A DNA stretch of 64,000 nucleotides, from assembly GCA_028622995.1 (NCBI GenBank), contig JAJQJQ010000058.1, forward strand, positions 806,001 to 870,000, written 5' to 3'. Numbering within the stretch: the stretch's first letter is position 1; every line of letters starts with the position of its first letter. Made by a program: the position numbers and the translations under genes. Origin of the DNA: Panagrolaimus kolymaensis. Lineage: Eukaryota; Nematoda; Chromadorea; Rhabditida; Panagrolaimidae. The notes under the pieces are model-generated. The model was not told the origin of the DNA. It made no database searches and saw only the letters and a list, made by a program, of their open reading frames with translations. Shown here piece after piece: positions 19,668 through 33,080 of this stretch.

Positions 19668-22222
19668 TTACATAATTGCACATTTTCGTTGACTATAAAT
19701 TTTTTGATTTTCTTCATCTTTTTTCGAAGATAATTTTTTTTCTGATTGAGATCTATCTTTTCGAAGTTGACGATTTTCTTTTATTTTTGTTGTGCTCAAA
19801 GGTTGTAATTCTTGAATCGAAGTAGCTCGATTGCCGCTGGTTATATTTGGGCGATAAAATCTCTGCTTTCCGGGTGGTGGAGTGCTAAATCTTGGTGGAG
19901 ATCGGCGAGGAGTATATTGGCCACCAGGAGTGGTGGAATAATGATTTTGGGTTGCTGGAGCTGTGGTAGCTGAAGAAAATCCGGTATCCATCGAGGTTGG
20001 AGTTGCGGGATATGGTGGAGCTTTAGTATTTTTCATTGGAATTGAATCTTCTGTATCTGCTTCAGATGGAGGGGCTTCATTATTCGCTACATCATTCCAA
20101 CCTATTTCTTCCTTGGATTGCTGAAAAATGAAATAAATATTAATTTCTGTATTTTTGTATTGAAAATAAGCAAATTTAAGGGAGTAAAATAATTTTTTTA
20201 AAGTAAACTAAATTAATTTTTTGTCGTCGAACAAAAAATTGTGGATGAGAAAGATTTGGAAAGAATTTTGCTATGCAAAAATTTAACTATAAACTTCGAA
20301 AGTAAATGTTTGCAAATCCAAAATTTTTGGAAATAAAAAGTTTGGAGTAAAGGAGTAATCTAATTTTTAAACAATAACTTACAATTAATTTATCATTTTC
20401 TGGAGTAAGTGGAGGAGCTGTGGGTCGTGGCATCATATTCACTCGAAAACTTTGATCAATTTGTTGTTGAACTTTATCCAACCAATTATTATATAAAGCT
20501 TTGGCGAATGCACTTGCAACCACTCGATCAGTATGGGCTTCGATGTAATAAAATAGCAATAAGTTTCCCATTTTAAATTGAGATGCAAATTTTTCAAGAA
20601 ATTCTTGTTCTTCTGGGCGAAAATCATCATCATTTAACCATTTTTTCAATACCCAACTTTGTCGCTTGCTTCGACTTCGCATTTTTGCAGCCCAAAGAAG
20701 CCAGAAAAGCAAATTCAAGAAATTGATGATGGTAAGGAATACCAACATGATCCTAAAAAGGGAGAAAGATTAGTATATTTTTAATATTAAAAAAGTTTGT
20801 AAAGTAACTTACCAAGTGAAAAGTGCAGTTCTTTCATGCCAATTTGCATCCAAATAGCATCGATAAGTAAGACGATGATCATTACCAAGTGAAACAAAAT
20901 GATAATCACAATATGTTTCACGAGGAATTAAAGGCATAAGGGGCTTATCATGAGATGTACCAAAAAATGGAGTCAAAGTTGAACCTTGCCTAAAAAAAGA
21001 GTTTTGTTAGTTAAATTTGTCATCAAAAAATTAAAAAATAAACTTACCATTCTTTTCGTTCCCACCATGCTTTAGCAACATCAAGCCCCCAAGTTCGATA
21101 TCCGCCTCCAACCAAAATGGGTAAGATAAACATTAATAAAAATATTGGGGCCAAAACCAATGCAATTTCAAAAAATATAAATGCTGCAAATGCGCTGGAT
21201 GATGAAGCACATCGGAAGTTATTCGAAATCACGGGCACGCGTTCATAAAGTTTTTCTTCATCAACTTCAGTGATGCCTTCATATTCAGTGACAACGTTGT
21301 TGGAAGCATTCACGACGTTATTAAAGTTGATGCCTAAAAAATTTAGAATTTTAGATGTCGATGATACTGACAAAAATGTTGCTTACCTTGATTTTCCATT
21401 AACAATGACCATAAATATCGAGTAAGGACATACATCACAAAAACGATTGGGGCCCAAAACCATAAAATCCATTCAGGGTTTTTAACTTGTCTTTCTTCAC
21501 GCCATTGGGGATCATATGAAAAGGCTTCATTAATTCCAACAAAATATCGTTTAGCTGTGGCACAATGCCTTTGTGCTTCTTCTTCAATTTCTTTTCCCAT
21601 TGGAAATATGGTTGAACCTCGACATGTTTGTTCTTCCAAAGCTTGTTTGGATCTAAAAAATAATATGTAAGTACATATATGGGAAAATTAGAGTTATATT
21701 TCGATTCGGAGTTCTAACTAACTGGGCACACAGCAGGAGGGATGCACCGACTGATTTTTTGAAGGTTGTTTTGTTGTGCAGAACAAAAAAAGTCAAAAGA
21801 AATTGAAAAATTGATCAAAAAAAGTTGTTTTTTGGGTTCCAACTGAGTTATTTTAAAAAAACAGTTGGAATTCTTGCCTTTGATTTTTTCTTTTGGGAAA
21901 TAACAGTTTGAAAAATACGAGCCAGGCAAAAAGAAAAAAAGTTCCCTGCTGTGTATGACTAACTATGGCCCTAATCTTTCCGACTCAACTAATATTTTCA
22001 ATAAATTCAAAAGAAAGAAATAAAAAAAAATGCTTACAATTTGGTGGTCCATAAAACAGCAAAGGCCAAAACGGTGAAACCAGGAACGATCCATAAATTT
22101 CCTTTATCCATTTTATCTCCAATTCCATCCTTCAATAATGGAGCTAAAAGCTTTTTTGTGCGGCCATTTAAATTTTTTCCAAGCTTGTTTAAGGTGTCCA
22201 AGCCTACCATAGGCAACACCAT
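19668..22222 (-). CDS. Divergent innexin with C-terminal CaaX box
   Basis: Exons are 22222-22038, 21652-21387, 21333-21048, 20989-20813, 20752-20383 and 20120-19668, giving 578 residues with all phases consistent. Innexins form gap junctions and hemichannels in the plasma membrane. The layout matches: TM1 (LWIVPGFTVLAFAVLW), a Cys-containing loop, TM2 (EWILWFWAPIVFVMY) followed by WSLL..NQGINFNNVV, TM3, then IPRETYCDYHFVSLG..H..TYRC and TM4 (FLTIINFLNLLFWLLW). The usual YYQWV at TM2 is replaced by EWILW. The Pro/Ser-rich cytoplasmic tail of about 150 residues ends in CAIM, a farnesyl-type CaaX motif, which is not typical of innexins. A TTTAG acceptor at 22262 suggests an upstream non-coding exon or a trans-splice site. 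Confidence 0.75.
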
Positions 22223-22262
22223 CTTTCTGTTGTTTGACGAGGATGGGGTTGTTGTAGCTCTA

Positions 22263-25200
22263 AAAAAATGAGGGATAAGTAAGTTTCAATAAAAAAAAAT
22301 TTATAAAAAAAAGTATACGGTTGTGGGCTAGGAGGGTTACGGTTATGTGTTCGTTTACTATTAGGAAATATTTGATCCAACATAAACATATAATAATATG
22401 TATAAGTAATGGGCTTTTAAACGCATTCACTAGAAAAATGTCAAAAGAAAATTAGAAGAAGAAAAAAATTAGCGAAGTAAGTCTCAAAATAAAAATCAAC
22501 GAGTAAAGAGAATTTTGCGGTAATTAACGAACAAGCGCCAAAAAATGAAAAAGACAAATTCAAATTTCAAAAAAGTATCATACGATTGATACAACTAAAA
22601 TGCTATAAAAAAAAGGAATGGAAAAGGTAGGGGAAAAATAAAAATAGCTATGTTCGTAAAAAAGTTTTTTATTGAGAAGCAAGCATCAGCGGCGGGGAAC
22701 TATCTCTTGATAGCCATCTTTTTGATAGTCTATTTATTTCTCCCATCGATGTAAGAAAGAAAAAGAGACACCAATCATAAAAAAAATGCTAAATACTAAA
22801 TACATCAAAATGCTACGAAAAAAAAATAAAGGAGAGAAGAAGATAAAAACAAACATGAGATGATTTTATAAAATATAAAGAGAAAGCTAACAATAATGAT
22901 TCACGGCGAATGGCAAGAAAAATAAAAACTATTATTTCTTGATATTTCTAAGTTTGGGGAAAGTATTTTATAATACTATTTGAATCGAAAACAAAAAAGT
23001 TTTTGGATGGGAAAAAAGGGCGATAATAGAGAAAGCATTAAAAAAATGATGATGAAATTTTGCATAAAATTTTTGTTCATCGAAACTACTAAACTAATTC
23101 TTTCTCAAGCAAACAAGCGTTCGTTCCAAAAAAAGCCGCGCAGAAAGGTAAAATAAAAAAATCTGTCAAAAGAAAGGTATCGTAGCTGATTTTTTGAGGG
23201 TAATAATACTATCTATCCTAATACTCTAATATCATTAGCAAACCAAAACGACGATGCATCGAAGTTTCCCTCTCTCGATTTTGAAATATTCGAGTTATTG
23301 AAAGTGAAAAAAGAAAAAAAAGAGGCGTTCGAGGTTTAGAAAATTTTTTTGGCGGCGGCGTCGGCGGTCGATGTCATCATGCGCAAAAATAAAGAAGAGG
23401 GAGGATGGAATATTAGAAAGGAACGGGAGGAACGGATGAGACACGATGGGAGAATCAAAAAAATAAAAAAATAAAATAAATTTGCGCGAACATCTTCGAA
23501 GAAGAAGACGAATAACAAAACATCTATCTTTTGATTTATTGTCCACTGTTGTTTTTTTTGCGCCAAAAATATAAAAAATAAAAGAAGCAGCAAAAAGAAA
23601 AAAAATGAATGAATAAAAAAAAATGAAGCAAAAAGGTGAATGGGATGGAATGGCTTGGCGCTGCCGATCGGTCGAATGACTGACTAACTCACGGCCTATT
23701 GGATTGCCTTGGCTTTTTTAGATGGCGATGCTGATGACGGAAAAACATCTCTCTCTCTCTCTCTATTCTCAATGAGGCGTAAGCACCCATCAAAAGTATG
23801 GGTAATATATTTCGTAACTCGACGATCGAACTAAAAGAAAAAAAAAGAAGAGAGAGGAAAAAAGTGATCGAAAAAAAACCATTAACTTTCTATTTCTATT
23901 TCTATGATACCTATATTTTTTTTTGTTGCTGGGAAATAAATAAATCTATTTTGCTATTACTTACTTTTTTTTCTATGGCAAATAAAAAACTATGCTTATT
24001 TTCACGTTTTTTTTGTTTTTGCTTATAAACCTTTTATATTATTTGTTTCTATGATGAATGCTATGAATGAATGAATGATCGTCTCTATTTTTCTTTCTCA
24101 GCTGGGAGGAGTGCGAAGCGGATGGACAACGCAACGACGGATATTTTATAAAAACAATGACAAACTATTTTCTTTTTTTTGTTACTACTCTTTTATACAC
24201 TTTTTTTTTTGCGCAACCTTTCATCATCGCATGTTTTGCTATTTTTTGTTACTGGACGACAAATCCACTCAAAAAACTTTTTCTCACTTCGACGATGACT
24301 TTGAACAAGTAAAAAAAGTAAGTGAATCATCAATCTATCTACCTTTATACCCCCACCAACTAACAGCCAGCCAGCCAGGCAGTAAAAACTAAAACTAAAA
24401 ACTTTCGAAATGACATCGATGTGTTGCAATTTATTTTTTTTGTTCTATCCCCTTCTTTTCTATTCGCTCTTTTGTAACCTTTTCCGATCGGTTGCTTCTT
24501 TTTTTTTTTTGCTGTTGCTGCTCCCTGGTTGTTATATGCTTTTAACGGAAAAGGAAAGGAAAAAAACATGGAAATAAAAGAAAAAAGAAAAGGAAGAAGT
24601 GTCATTGAAGGTCATCATCAATTTTTTTTTGGGAAGCAACAACAACTAATCGTGCTTTTTTTTTTTGCTTCGGTCTAACAAAAAGAAAAGGCCATTGCAT
24701 AAAACTTTTTTCGAAGAAGATTTTTTTACTGCTTTTGTCGCGGCGGCAAAAAAAATAAATTTGTGAATGAAAGTGATCATCGGTGATCGTAACCTTTTCT
24801 CAAAAAAAGAAGAAGTTTGTAAGCGCAAATTTTAAAGCTAATTTTTTATTGGATTTCTAAATGGACAAAATCCTAACGAAAGAACCTATAAGCTAAAAGA
24901 GAAAGACACGTTCTATAATAAAATCAACCCAAAAAAGTTATCTGATTGATAATCCTAATAATCCTAATTAATAATAACGAACACATAACCGTATACACGT
25001 AATAAAAATAGGTGGTACATATAAAATAAATATCTCGGGAGAAATAAAAACGGCACGTAAAATAAATAAAAACGAATAAATTAAAATAAGCATTAAAAAT
25101 AATAACGAAACGATAATCCACGCACGGTAATTTATGACCAAAAAAAGATAATAAAGAATAAAAAAACGACAACGAGAATGGCGACGACACGTTAAAATGG

Positions 25201-28200
25201 ATAATAAATTTTGATACGCATAATTTCGCGCAAAAGCCATCCTTCCTTTCTTTCATTCCTCCGACGATGATATTCTATTTACCTCATAGTTGTTGTTGCT
25301 CCGCTCAATTTAATATATTATAAATAATTTATCTAATAAAAAAATATATGTTTTTCTTTTCTTCTTCCCTCATTTGCTACTGCTGCCGCGCGCTGGCAAC
25401 CGTCGTCGATGCATTGCCGCCGACTTTCAGATCTTTATCTTCTAAAGTTAGTTACCTAATCTTTTTTCTATGGGGTAAAGAAGGAAAAAAAGAAATTCAT
25501 ACCGATGCATATGCATTCTGAGGAGAGAGAGGTAAAGATGATGATGCGCATCGTCGCGACAATGAATTTTTTAATTTTATTTGGGGTGATAAATTAGATG
25601 TTTTACATATACTCATACTAATAGTCACTTGCTTTGCCTCATTATCAAAACAAATGATCTAAAAGGCCTAAAGGGGAGCAGCAAAATTAGAAAGAGAGAG
25701 GAAGCAATAGGTAGCAATGAAAAAATAAAAATATTAAAAAAGCTATGAAGGCGAGTAACTAACTAACTAGTACCTAGACAATGAAAAGGGTTAAAAGAAA
25801 AATGGAGATGATGGTGCAAGGTTAAAAAAATTTTAGAGCACGAAAAATTAATAATAAGTAAATATATGTAATCTGATTTGATTTGGTAAGTAAATATAAA
25901 AAAATGGGAACAAGCTATATGATTGATGGGATTTTCGTCAGCTAGAAAGAGATGTTCTAATTTTTTTTAAACTAAACAATCAAAAAATATATTTATAAAA
26001 AATGAGGCAAATCACGATATGAGTTTTAAAGAAATAACGACTTATTTGGAAAACGATGACATTTTTAATATGTGGAAAATATATTTCAGAAGCAATTAAA
26101 TAACTAAATTTTTAAAGCAGGCGCAGAAGATTCTAATAAAAAAATATATACAAAAAACCTTAATCAGAAATGTGTCGTCGTTTGGCCATTGAAGAAAGTT
26201 AAATGAATGAATGACAAAAAAAGGTGAAAGAAGTAAGTAGGTCATCACTCAAATCAATTGATAAAGTTTCAAGTGGCGATTTTGCAACGAAAATTTCAGA
26301 AAGCTAATAATTAAAGAAAAATGCATGCAAAATGCATATAAAAAAATTCAGAAGGACCTTAAAAATTTTTTTGGGCAATAACAATAATTTATTTTTGGAA
26401 GGATTCACCAATAAGCAAGCAATAATAAGCTTTGTTACAAAAATAATAAAACTAAGAAATAATGAATAAAAAAAACAATGAGCAAAAAAGTTTTGTATGT
26501 AAGTAAGAAATAGAGAAGAATAGTTTGCTTTTTTTATTTTGAGAGGCAAAAAAAAAATGAATCATTTTTTTTGTTAACAAAAAAATAAAGAAGGTGGTGG
26601 TGTTGAAGCTTCTCGATCAAATAGGAAGGGAAAAGATGCTTGCGTTTGCGCTATGAATTTATTTTTATTTTTTTTATGATCGCCACTGAATGATGGTGAT
26701 TAATGGCGGTCAGTTAAGAAGCAAGCATAAAAATAGACAGAGAGGGCAAGGAAAAAGAGTTGTGTTGCAAACCATCGACCACCAAAGGCAGCCAATAGCT
26801 AATCAGCGCAAGGAAGTAAGGAATGCAACGAAAAAAAAAATCTACCGGAAATGAACCGAATCAAAACATTAAGCAAATTTTTTCAGGAAAAAAGGGTGAA
26901 ACATTTATTTTTCCCTTTCTTGTTTCTCGCGCCATTGCTGCTGCTATATCGCGCAAAAATAATGATGGTTATGATTCAGAATCAACAACTATTACCAAAA
27001 AAAGGCCAAAGGAGAGAGAAAGTCTCAATTCCATTCCCGCGCATAAAATAGTTCATTTTTTTAATGGACTAAAAAAATTATGCAAGGTAGTTTGTGTCTT
27101 TTTTAAAAAGCGAGGTAAAAAAACTGGATTCTTGCCAAGGCTAAATAATAACTTTCACTACTACGACTACGATTACCGAAATAATGTAATAATGATGATC
27201 GTCGTTGTGCAATATTTTTCCAAGATTGACACTACTACTTTGCTACTACTATGAGAGTAAAAAAATAATTTGATGACTTTCTTTTTAGTATGCAGTAATA
27301 ACTAAAGATTTCGAAAGAAAAATAGGTTGAAGTTTTTAGTAAGTCAAAGTTACTCAAGAAGACACATACCTATATATTCTAGTACATAAGTAAATTTATA
27401 TGAACAAGATAAAGAATTAATTTTGGAGGTCAAAAGTAAAGTAATATATTCAAATTCAAGGAAGAAAGGAATACTTTCTAAAAGCAACAAGCTAGCTAAC
27501 TAACATACAATAAAAGGAATTAGAATGAAACATGGTTATGGATAATTAACTTGGTGATTGGAGGGAAAAAATGGTAAAACGATAAACAAAAAAAAATCAA
27601 AGTGGCATGCAGGGAAGGAATGACTAACAACCGAATCGAGAGTGAGTGGATGGAAAAAGCCATGCAAAAAAAAAAGAAGCCAAAACTTGATTGATCAATA
27701 ATAATGTAATGAAAAGAGGTATGGCATCACTCATTTTTTGTTGTTTTTCTCCTTGCTCATTAACGACAAAAAAACGGAAAAATAACCTAAAGGTATAGCT
27801 TCATTGACCTCTGTTTTTTTCATGAATGAATGACGCACAAAAACAATGAAAATTAGTGCTCATCCTCTTAAAAATAAAAATAAAACATTAATGATTTCTA
27901 ACTTAAAGGGATGATTTTTGAGGGATGATTTAGGGCAAAAATATTGGCTTTGTTATTTCCTCAAAATTCTTTCCTCAAAATTCAGTTTTACAAAAGGTGG
28001 TAGTTCAAGCATTGAATCCACTCAAAAAAATGTGACAAAAAAAAAACTACCGAAGAGAAAAAGAATATATAAACTATTAAAACCGCATTTTAAGGTGATT
28101 ATTTGGCAATTAAAGCACTAATCAATTGAATCTAAACTTAACCCAGTGGCACCAAAAGAAAAAGCTTTAAAAAATAGTTAAAGAAAAGAATCTGAAGCAA

Positions 28201-31200
28201 AGCTCAACGTTAATCAAACGCATAATAAAAGAAAAATAAATAGTTAGTGTGAAAAAAAACTAAAGCATCTCTCAAAATTAACTAAGATCGAAGGAAAGAA
28301 GAATGGCAATTCAGGCATATATAAGTTTAAAAAAAAGTTGAACTAAACGAAGATTCAAAATAAGCTAATGAGTAAATGGTCGAATAAAGAGCGATGGAAG
28401 GATGGCAATTCAAGAAATAATATGCAATAATACGATATCAAATATGTAAGTACAAATTAACGCATGTAAAAAAAATATGCAATTTTGATTTTGGAAAATA
28501 TTAGCTGATGGAAGAAAGGCGATTGATTGCGGATAATAAAATTAATAGAAAAAAAAGAAGTTAAAAAATGACCTCAAGTTCCAAATATGTAAGCAAACTA
28601 GCAAACTGAGCTTTTTTCCTTTTCCTCCTTATCCTCCTTTTTTGAGGGTTCACTTCCTAGTCATTCAATGACACCTTTTATTTGACTGACGCCTTTTTGG
28701 ATTAAAAAATCTCTCTGAACTTTTATCAATGGTGTGCCGAAAATGAAAAAAATTTATGAATTTAGGGATTTTTGAACCGAGAAACAAAAGGTTTTAATGT
28801 ATAAAATTTTGGTAAGTAAATACAAATTTATTTTTAACAATAAAACAAAGAATGTAAAAAATGAATGAATAACAATGAATGTTAGTTTTTTAGGCAAATA
28901 AAAAAATGTGGCGGGAATGCTTGCTTACCTAAGAGATGAATCTTGGCGGGAAGTAAAGCCCCTACCATCATCATCATCATCGAAAGGTATGCAGATAGAC
29001 AGGTGGATATTGAATAATATAATAATTTACAATACTTCCTTACATAATTATCTCATCTTTCCTTCTTTTTTACGAGCTTTTTACGAGCGCGCGCGGCCGG
29101 ATTAGATTAAGCGACAACGACGACAAAGGCATTTTTTGACACTCAAAAACTCAAGATTGATTTGTGTGGCGAAAAAAGAAAGAAAGAGATTTGCATCATG
29201 GAAAAAACAAAAAACAAAAAGCAAAAAATATAACTTGACATCTATGGAGGTAGAGGAGTACTCTATGCTGCTCGCAGAGGATAGATTTACGAATGCCAAC
29301 AATCAATTCAAGTTTTTTGTTGAGTTTGTTTTTTAAGGCGTAACCGCCCGAAACTCCACAGCTTGATGATGATGATGGGAGAGATGCAAAAACAATGGAA
29401 TCTCTTAGGTCATAAAAAGCCTTTCTTTTTACATAATAACTAATAACCATAAAGGTCGATAAGGCACTTTTTTGAATACATATTTGGTTCAAAAGATTGA
29501 CAGCAGGTGAGTGTTCTTTTACTCTGGAGGGCTAGGATTAGAGGGGCATTCATAAAAATCCAATATTTGAATCGGAAAAACAATTACAACAATAAAAAGG
29601 TTATATTTTGTTGTTATGAAAAATAAAATTTTACAGTAATCTAAAAAATTTCAGAAAAACGTTTCAAATTTTTAAAGAATAATACAGTATCAAAAAAATA
29701 CTTTGCCTCATCGAAGAATAAAATTTAGTGGCGACAAGAAGTCTAATCGTTAAAAAAAAGTTATTTTTAGAAATCATGATAGCGATTAAAAAAATGTATC
29801 AAAAATTCGAGACGTTGTAAAACAAACAAAAACAGAAGCAATCAAAAAGCAAGCAATAAGCCAACAAGCTCATAGAAGTCGAAGCTTATCAGTTCAAATA
29901 AGCTTGTTTTTCTCTTCCTCCTTAACTGGAAAAACATTGAAAAGAAGCATTTAACTCCATTAAAATTTCTTCTGCTCTTTTTACTGATAAGCCCTTTAAA
30001 ATTCCTATACAAAAAAATGGAAAGAGAGGGAGCTTCTGTTAATGCTTTTCTCTTTTTCGCGCCATCGAAGAAAAATAAGAAAGAAAGAAAGCCACTATTC
30101 TCCGCGAAAAAGAAACGTTTGTGTTTATTTAATTTTTTATATGATAATTAATTTTTATTTTTATTCTTATTTTTTTAATTGAATTTAACTGTCGATGAGA
30201 AAGCATGTTTACATACGTATATACATGCAAATATTGTTAACGGTTGAATATATATTTTTTTAATTAACAAAAACGTTTTGAGTTTGTTTTTTTATTTGCC
30301 AAAGAAAACTAGAAAACAATCATCAAAAAAACCACTGACTCACACATGTAAAAAAAACTTGACACAGTCGTATTTCATCTTTAATAATATTCTGATCTTC
30401 TCAATGATAAAAAAGAAAGAAAGTCCGATTATGTCTTCTTGAAAAAATATAAATCATAAAACATCAAAAAGAGCTGCCACCGCAAAAAAATAATACTCAT
30501 CCCTCAATTTTTTGTTCATTTATGGCATTTTTTTTTATCTTTAATTATCGATCCATAAAATAATTAAATAAATTAATCGAGTGTTTGCCCTTTAAAATTA
30601 TGATACATAGAAATCAGCGAAATCATAAATCCCTTTCAATTATGGCAAGTTATTCTTAGTTTTTTGGGGTGCAGCGCCAAAACACCATAAATTTGACTCT
30701 TTGTTCATGAAAAAGATACCAAGGTTTTTTTCCTCTCCTTAAAGACCACTAACAACCTAAGAAAGCTATAACTACTAATTAGCAAAACAAAGCCTCTTGA
30801 ACTTGAAAAAAAATTTGCCGGAGTGGCGGGCGAGTTTGTACGCGGCGTACAAAAGTATACTATACTTTTTTTTTATTGTTGTGTGTATGTGTGTTTTCCT
30901 AATTCTCACTTTCTTCTTTTCTCTCTCTTCTTGACATTGTAACCAATCCAATTCTCGCCGTTTTTCATTCTTTTTTCCTTTTCTTCAAAAAAAGAAGATA
31001 TCCACTTGAAATAAAGCTTTTCGAGTCTGACTTGTTGAGCTTCTTCTTTCGAAAAATTCATTGAAAAAGCTCAAGAAAAGTTAAGTTTTTTTTGAGTCCC
31101 AATTTCAAAAAGAAGAGGAGCAAGTTAGTAAGCGAGAAATAGATAGATAGATAGACAACAACGACGACGACGCCGATGATGACAATCATCGTTTCAACGA

Positions 31201-31446
31201 GGCACTTCACAACAAAATAAATTTTTTTTAAAAGAAAAACATAGATACTTCTTGGTTGGTAGTTATCGTTTTTGTTGTATCGATGACGATGAGATGCTTG
31301 CTTCTTTTTTTCTATTTTATAAAAAGTAAATAATCCTTGAAGATGAAGAAAAAAAAGATAGAGGGGTATTAATTGTAAAGGGATATGACTATTCAAAAGC
31401 ATAGCAAAAAAAATAGAATAGAATAGTAAAGATCAAAATAACGTTG
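22263..31446. other. Long gene-poor region, left part
   Basis: Over 9 kb with no convincing coding exon on either strand. Open frames present are low-complexity or lack splice partners. Simple repeats occur, including (CT)n at 23748-23764, GGCGGCGGCGTCGGCGG near 23351 and (GATA)n at 31139-31154. It lies between divergent genes (innexin on the minus strand, helical-repeat gene on the plus strand), so it probably contains both promoters and possibly 5' non-coding exons. Confidence 0.55.
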
Positions 31447-31451
31447 TTAAC

Positions 31452-31675
31452 TGTTATAACCTCAATCAGGTACAACAAATATAATCTGTTCTTTATTGGA
31501 GCAACTGCTCGGCAAGGATAAATTACATACAACTGAACAAAGTTAGAAAACAACTATGACAAAATATGAGAATGTGCGTGATTGAGAATTACCATTCAGC
31601 CATCCACGGCACCATTCCATACGGGACCAGAGAACGCGGCACTTTGAATACTTCTGTGTGTGCAAGGCCACAACA
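31452..31675 (-). repeat. 3' LTR of small LTR element
   Basis: 224 bp, TG...CA ends, adjacent to the purine tract at 31676-31689. It matches 32852-33075 base for base as far as could be read. Confidence 0.88.
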
Positions 31676-32358
31676 CTCTTCTTCCACCTATCTTTGAGTT
31701 GACGATCATCTTCTTGTTTTGTTCGTAGCTTTCCATAGCTTCTTCTTGAGCTTCTTTACCAAGTGATCATATACGACGCCAGAATCCATACCAATTTATC
31801 AGAGGTTCTTCCACGAGGTTTCGACTTCCAAGTCTTGGGCACATGTTCCATGTCCCTTTCCCCTCCTTTCTGAAGTTTTTCGGATTCCATTCCATGCAGT
31901 ATTACCATACCCATGTGTTCACGATCAAGAGATTTACAGCTGGTTTCACCAAGCGATCACGGCCAAATCGTAGACCGGATGATTCTTCGCTATCATCAAA
32001 ACGTTTTCTTATTGCACATTTACCATGTTGATCAGCATCAGCTATCACTTGAGTTGACCATGTTGAAATAGCAAAAGAGAGAGAGATTTTGTGCTCTCGG
32101 CCAAATCGTAAGCCGGATGATTGTTCGCTATCATCAAACGGAGCTTTTCGAGAGCTTAAGCCTTAACTCTTCTTTCAGCAGCTTTCATTGAGCATCTTCT
32201 GGACGACGAACTTGATGGAGAACATAGTACATACAATATGAGTTTTGAGATAAACATACGAGCATAACCATCGAGTACAGATAAATCACCGGAATTACAC
32301 TTTCAGTTACCATAGAAGTATCATAATCAAGTTCTTTACCAAGTTTGACATCAGCATT

Positions 32359-32772
32359 TTATTTCAGTACAGCTTTGATTTCAGCTTTTATTCGTTGTTC
32401 TTTACCAGGTTTGACCATAAGCATATTTGATTCCACAGAAAACATACCAATCGCTTCTTGATTGCAGTACCATAGGCTCATCCTGAGGTTTCGACTTCTG
32501 TCTTGGGTTCTTCCATGACCCTTTCCCCTCTTCTTTTTGGAGTATTTGCCATTTCTGGACCATGCTGTATTCTTGTTGAGTTCATACTTGACTTCATTGA
32601 ACAAGAGATCACCCGAACAGAGATTTAAGTTAACGGTTAAATCGTAAACCGGATGGTTTCTTACTCGATAACCAACAACGGAAGTTTCGCTTTTGAACAA
32701 AAAGACATAAAACATCATGCCAGCTAACCATTGAACATGATCATGCTTTTCGGGAGATAAAGCGTAACTCAT
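32359..32772 (-). CDS. Unrecognised 137-aa open frame inside small LTR element
   Basis: The frame starts 80 bp inside the 5' LTR, where gag normally starts. It encodes a hydrophobic N-terminal part (WLAGMMFYVFLF), a basic centre (SKKKRGKGHGRTQDRSR) and a Lys-rich end. No CCHC knuckle, capsid motif or enzyme domain is visible. It may be a vestigial Gag-like protein or captured host sequence. Its base composition is clearly richer in G+C than the flanking desert. Confidence 0.4.
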   Translation of the reverse strand: MSYALSPEKHDHVQWLAGMMFYVFLFKSETSVVGYRVRNHPVYDLTVNLNLCSGDLLFNEVKYELNKNTAWSRNGKYSKKKRGKGHGRTQDRSRNLRMSLWYCNQEAIGMFSVESNMLMVKPGKEQRIKAEIKAVLK

Positions 32773-32851
32773 TTTGACTTTTCAAGTTTGTACCATGCGA
32801 GCGGTCTTTTCGGAGGCTTTGAGTTGTTTGATCACGATGTTGTCACCACTT

Positions 32852-33075
32852 TGTTATAACCTCAATCAGGTACAACAAATATAATCTGTTCTTTATTGGA
32901 GCAACTGCTCGGCAAGGATAAATTACATACAACTGAACAAAGTTAGAAAACAACTATGACAAAATATGAGAATGTGCGTGATTGAGAATTACCATTCAGC
33001 CATCCACGGCACCATTCCATACGGGACCAGAGAACGCGGCACTTTGAATACTTCTGTGTGTGCAAGGCCACAACA
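32852..33075 (-). repeat. 5' LTR of small LTR element
   Basis: 224 bp copy adjacent to the primer-binding site, followed by the TTAAC target duplication at 33076-33080. Confidence 0.88.
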
Positions 33076-33080
33076 TTAAC

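Larger units (their letters stand above)
31447..33080 (-). mobile_element. Small non-autonomous LTR retrotransposon with 5-bp TSD
   Basis: Two 224-bp direct repeats (31452-31675 and 32852-33075) start TGTTATAACC and end GCCACAACA; by eye they are identical. Both sides carry the 5-bp duplication TTAAC. A primer-binding site starting TGGTGACAACATCG (minus strand, about 32848-32831) and a purine tract AGGTGGAAGAAGAG (minus strand, 31689-31676) place the element on the minus strand. The interior is only 1.18 kb, with no protease, RT or integrase. It contains three degenerate copies of a motif reading AAATCGTA(A/G)(A/G)CCGGATGAT-like at 31972, 32104 and 32638. It must rely on a helper element. Confidence 0.88.

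Noticed and set aside
24075..24392. Open frames on both strands near 24 kb
   Set aside because: Phe/Ser-rich translations of T-tracts with no recognisable start context or homology.
26823..27254. 143-codon open frame in the desert
   Set aside because: Lys/Asn/Tyr-rich low complexity, no domain, no splice partner and overlapping open frames in other phases.
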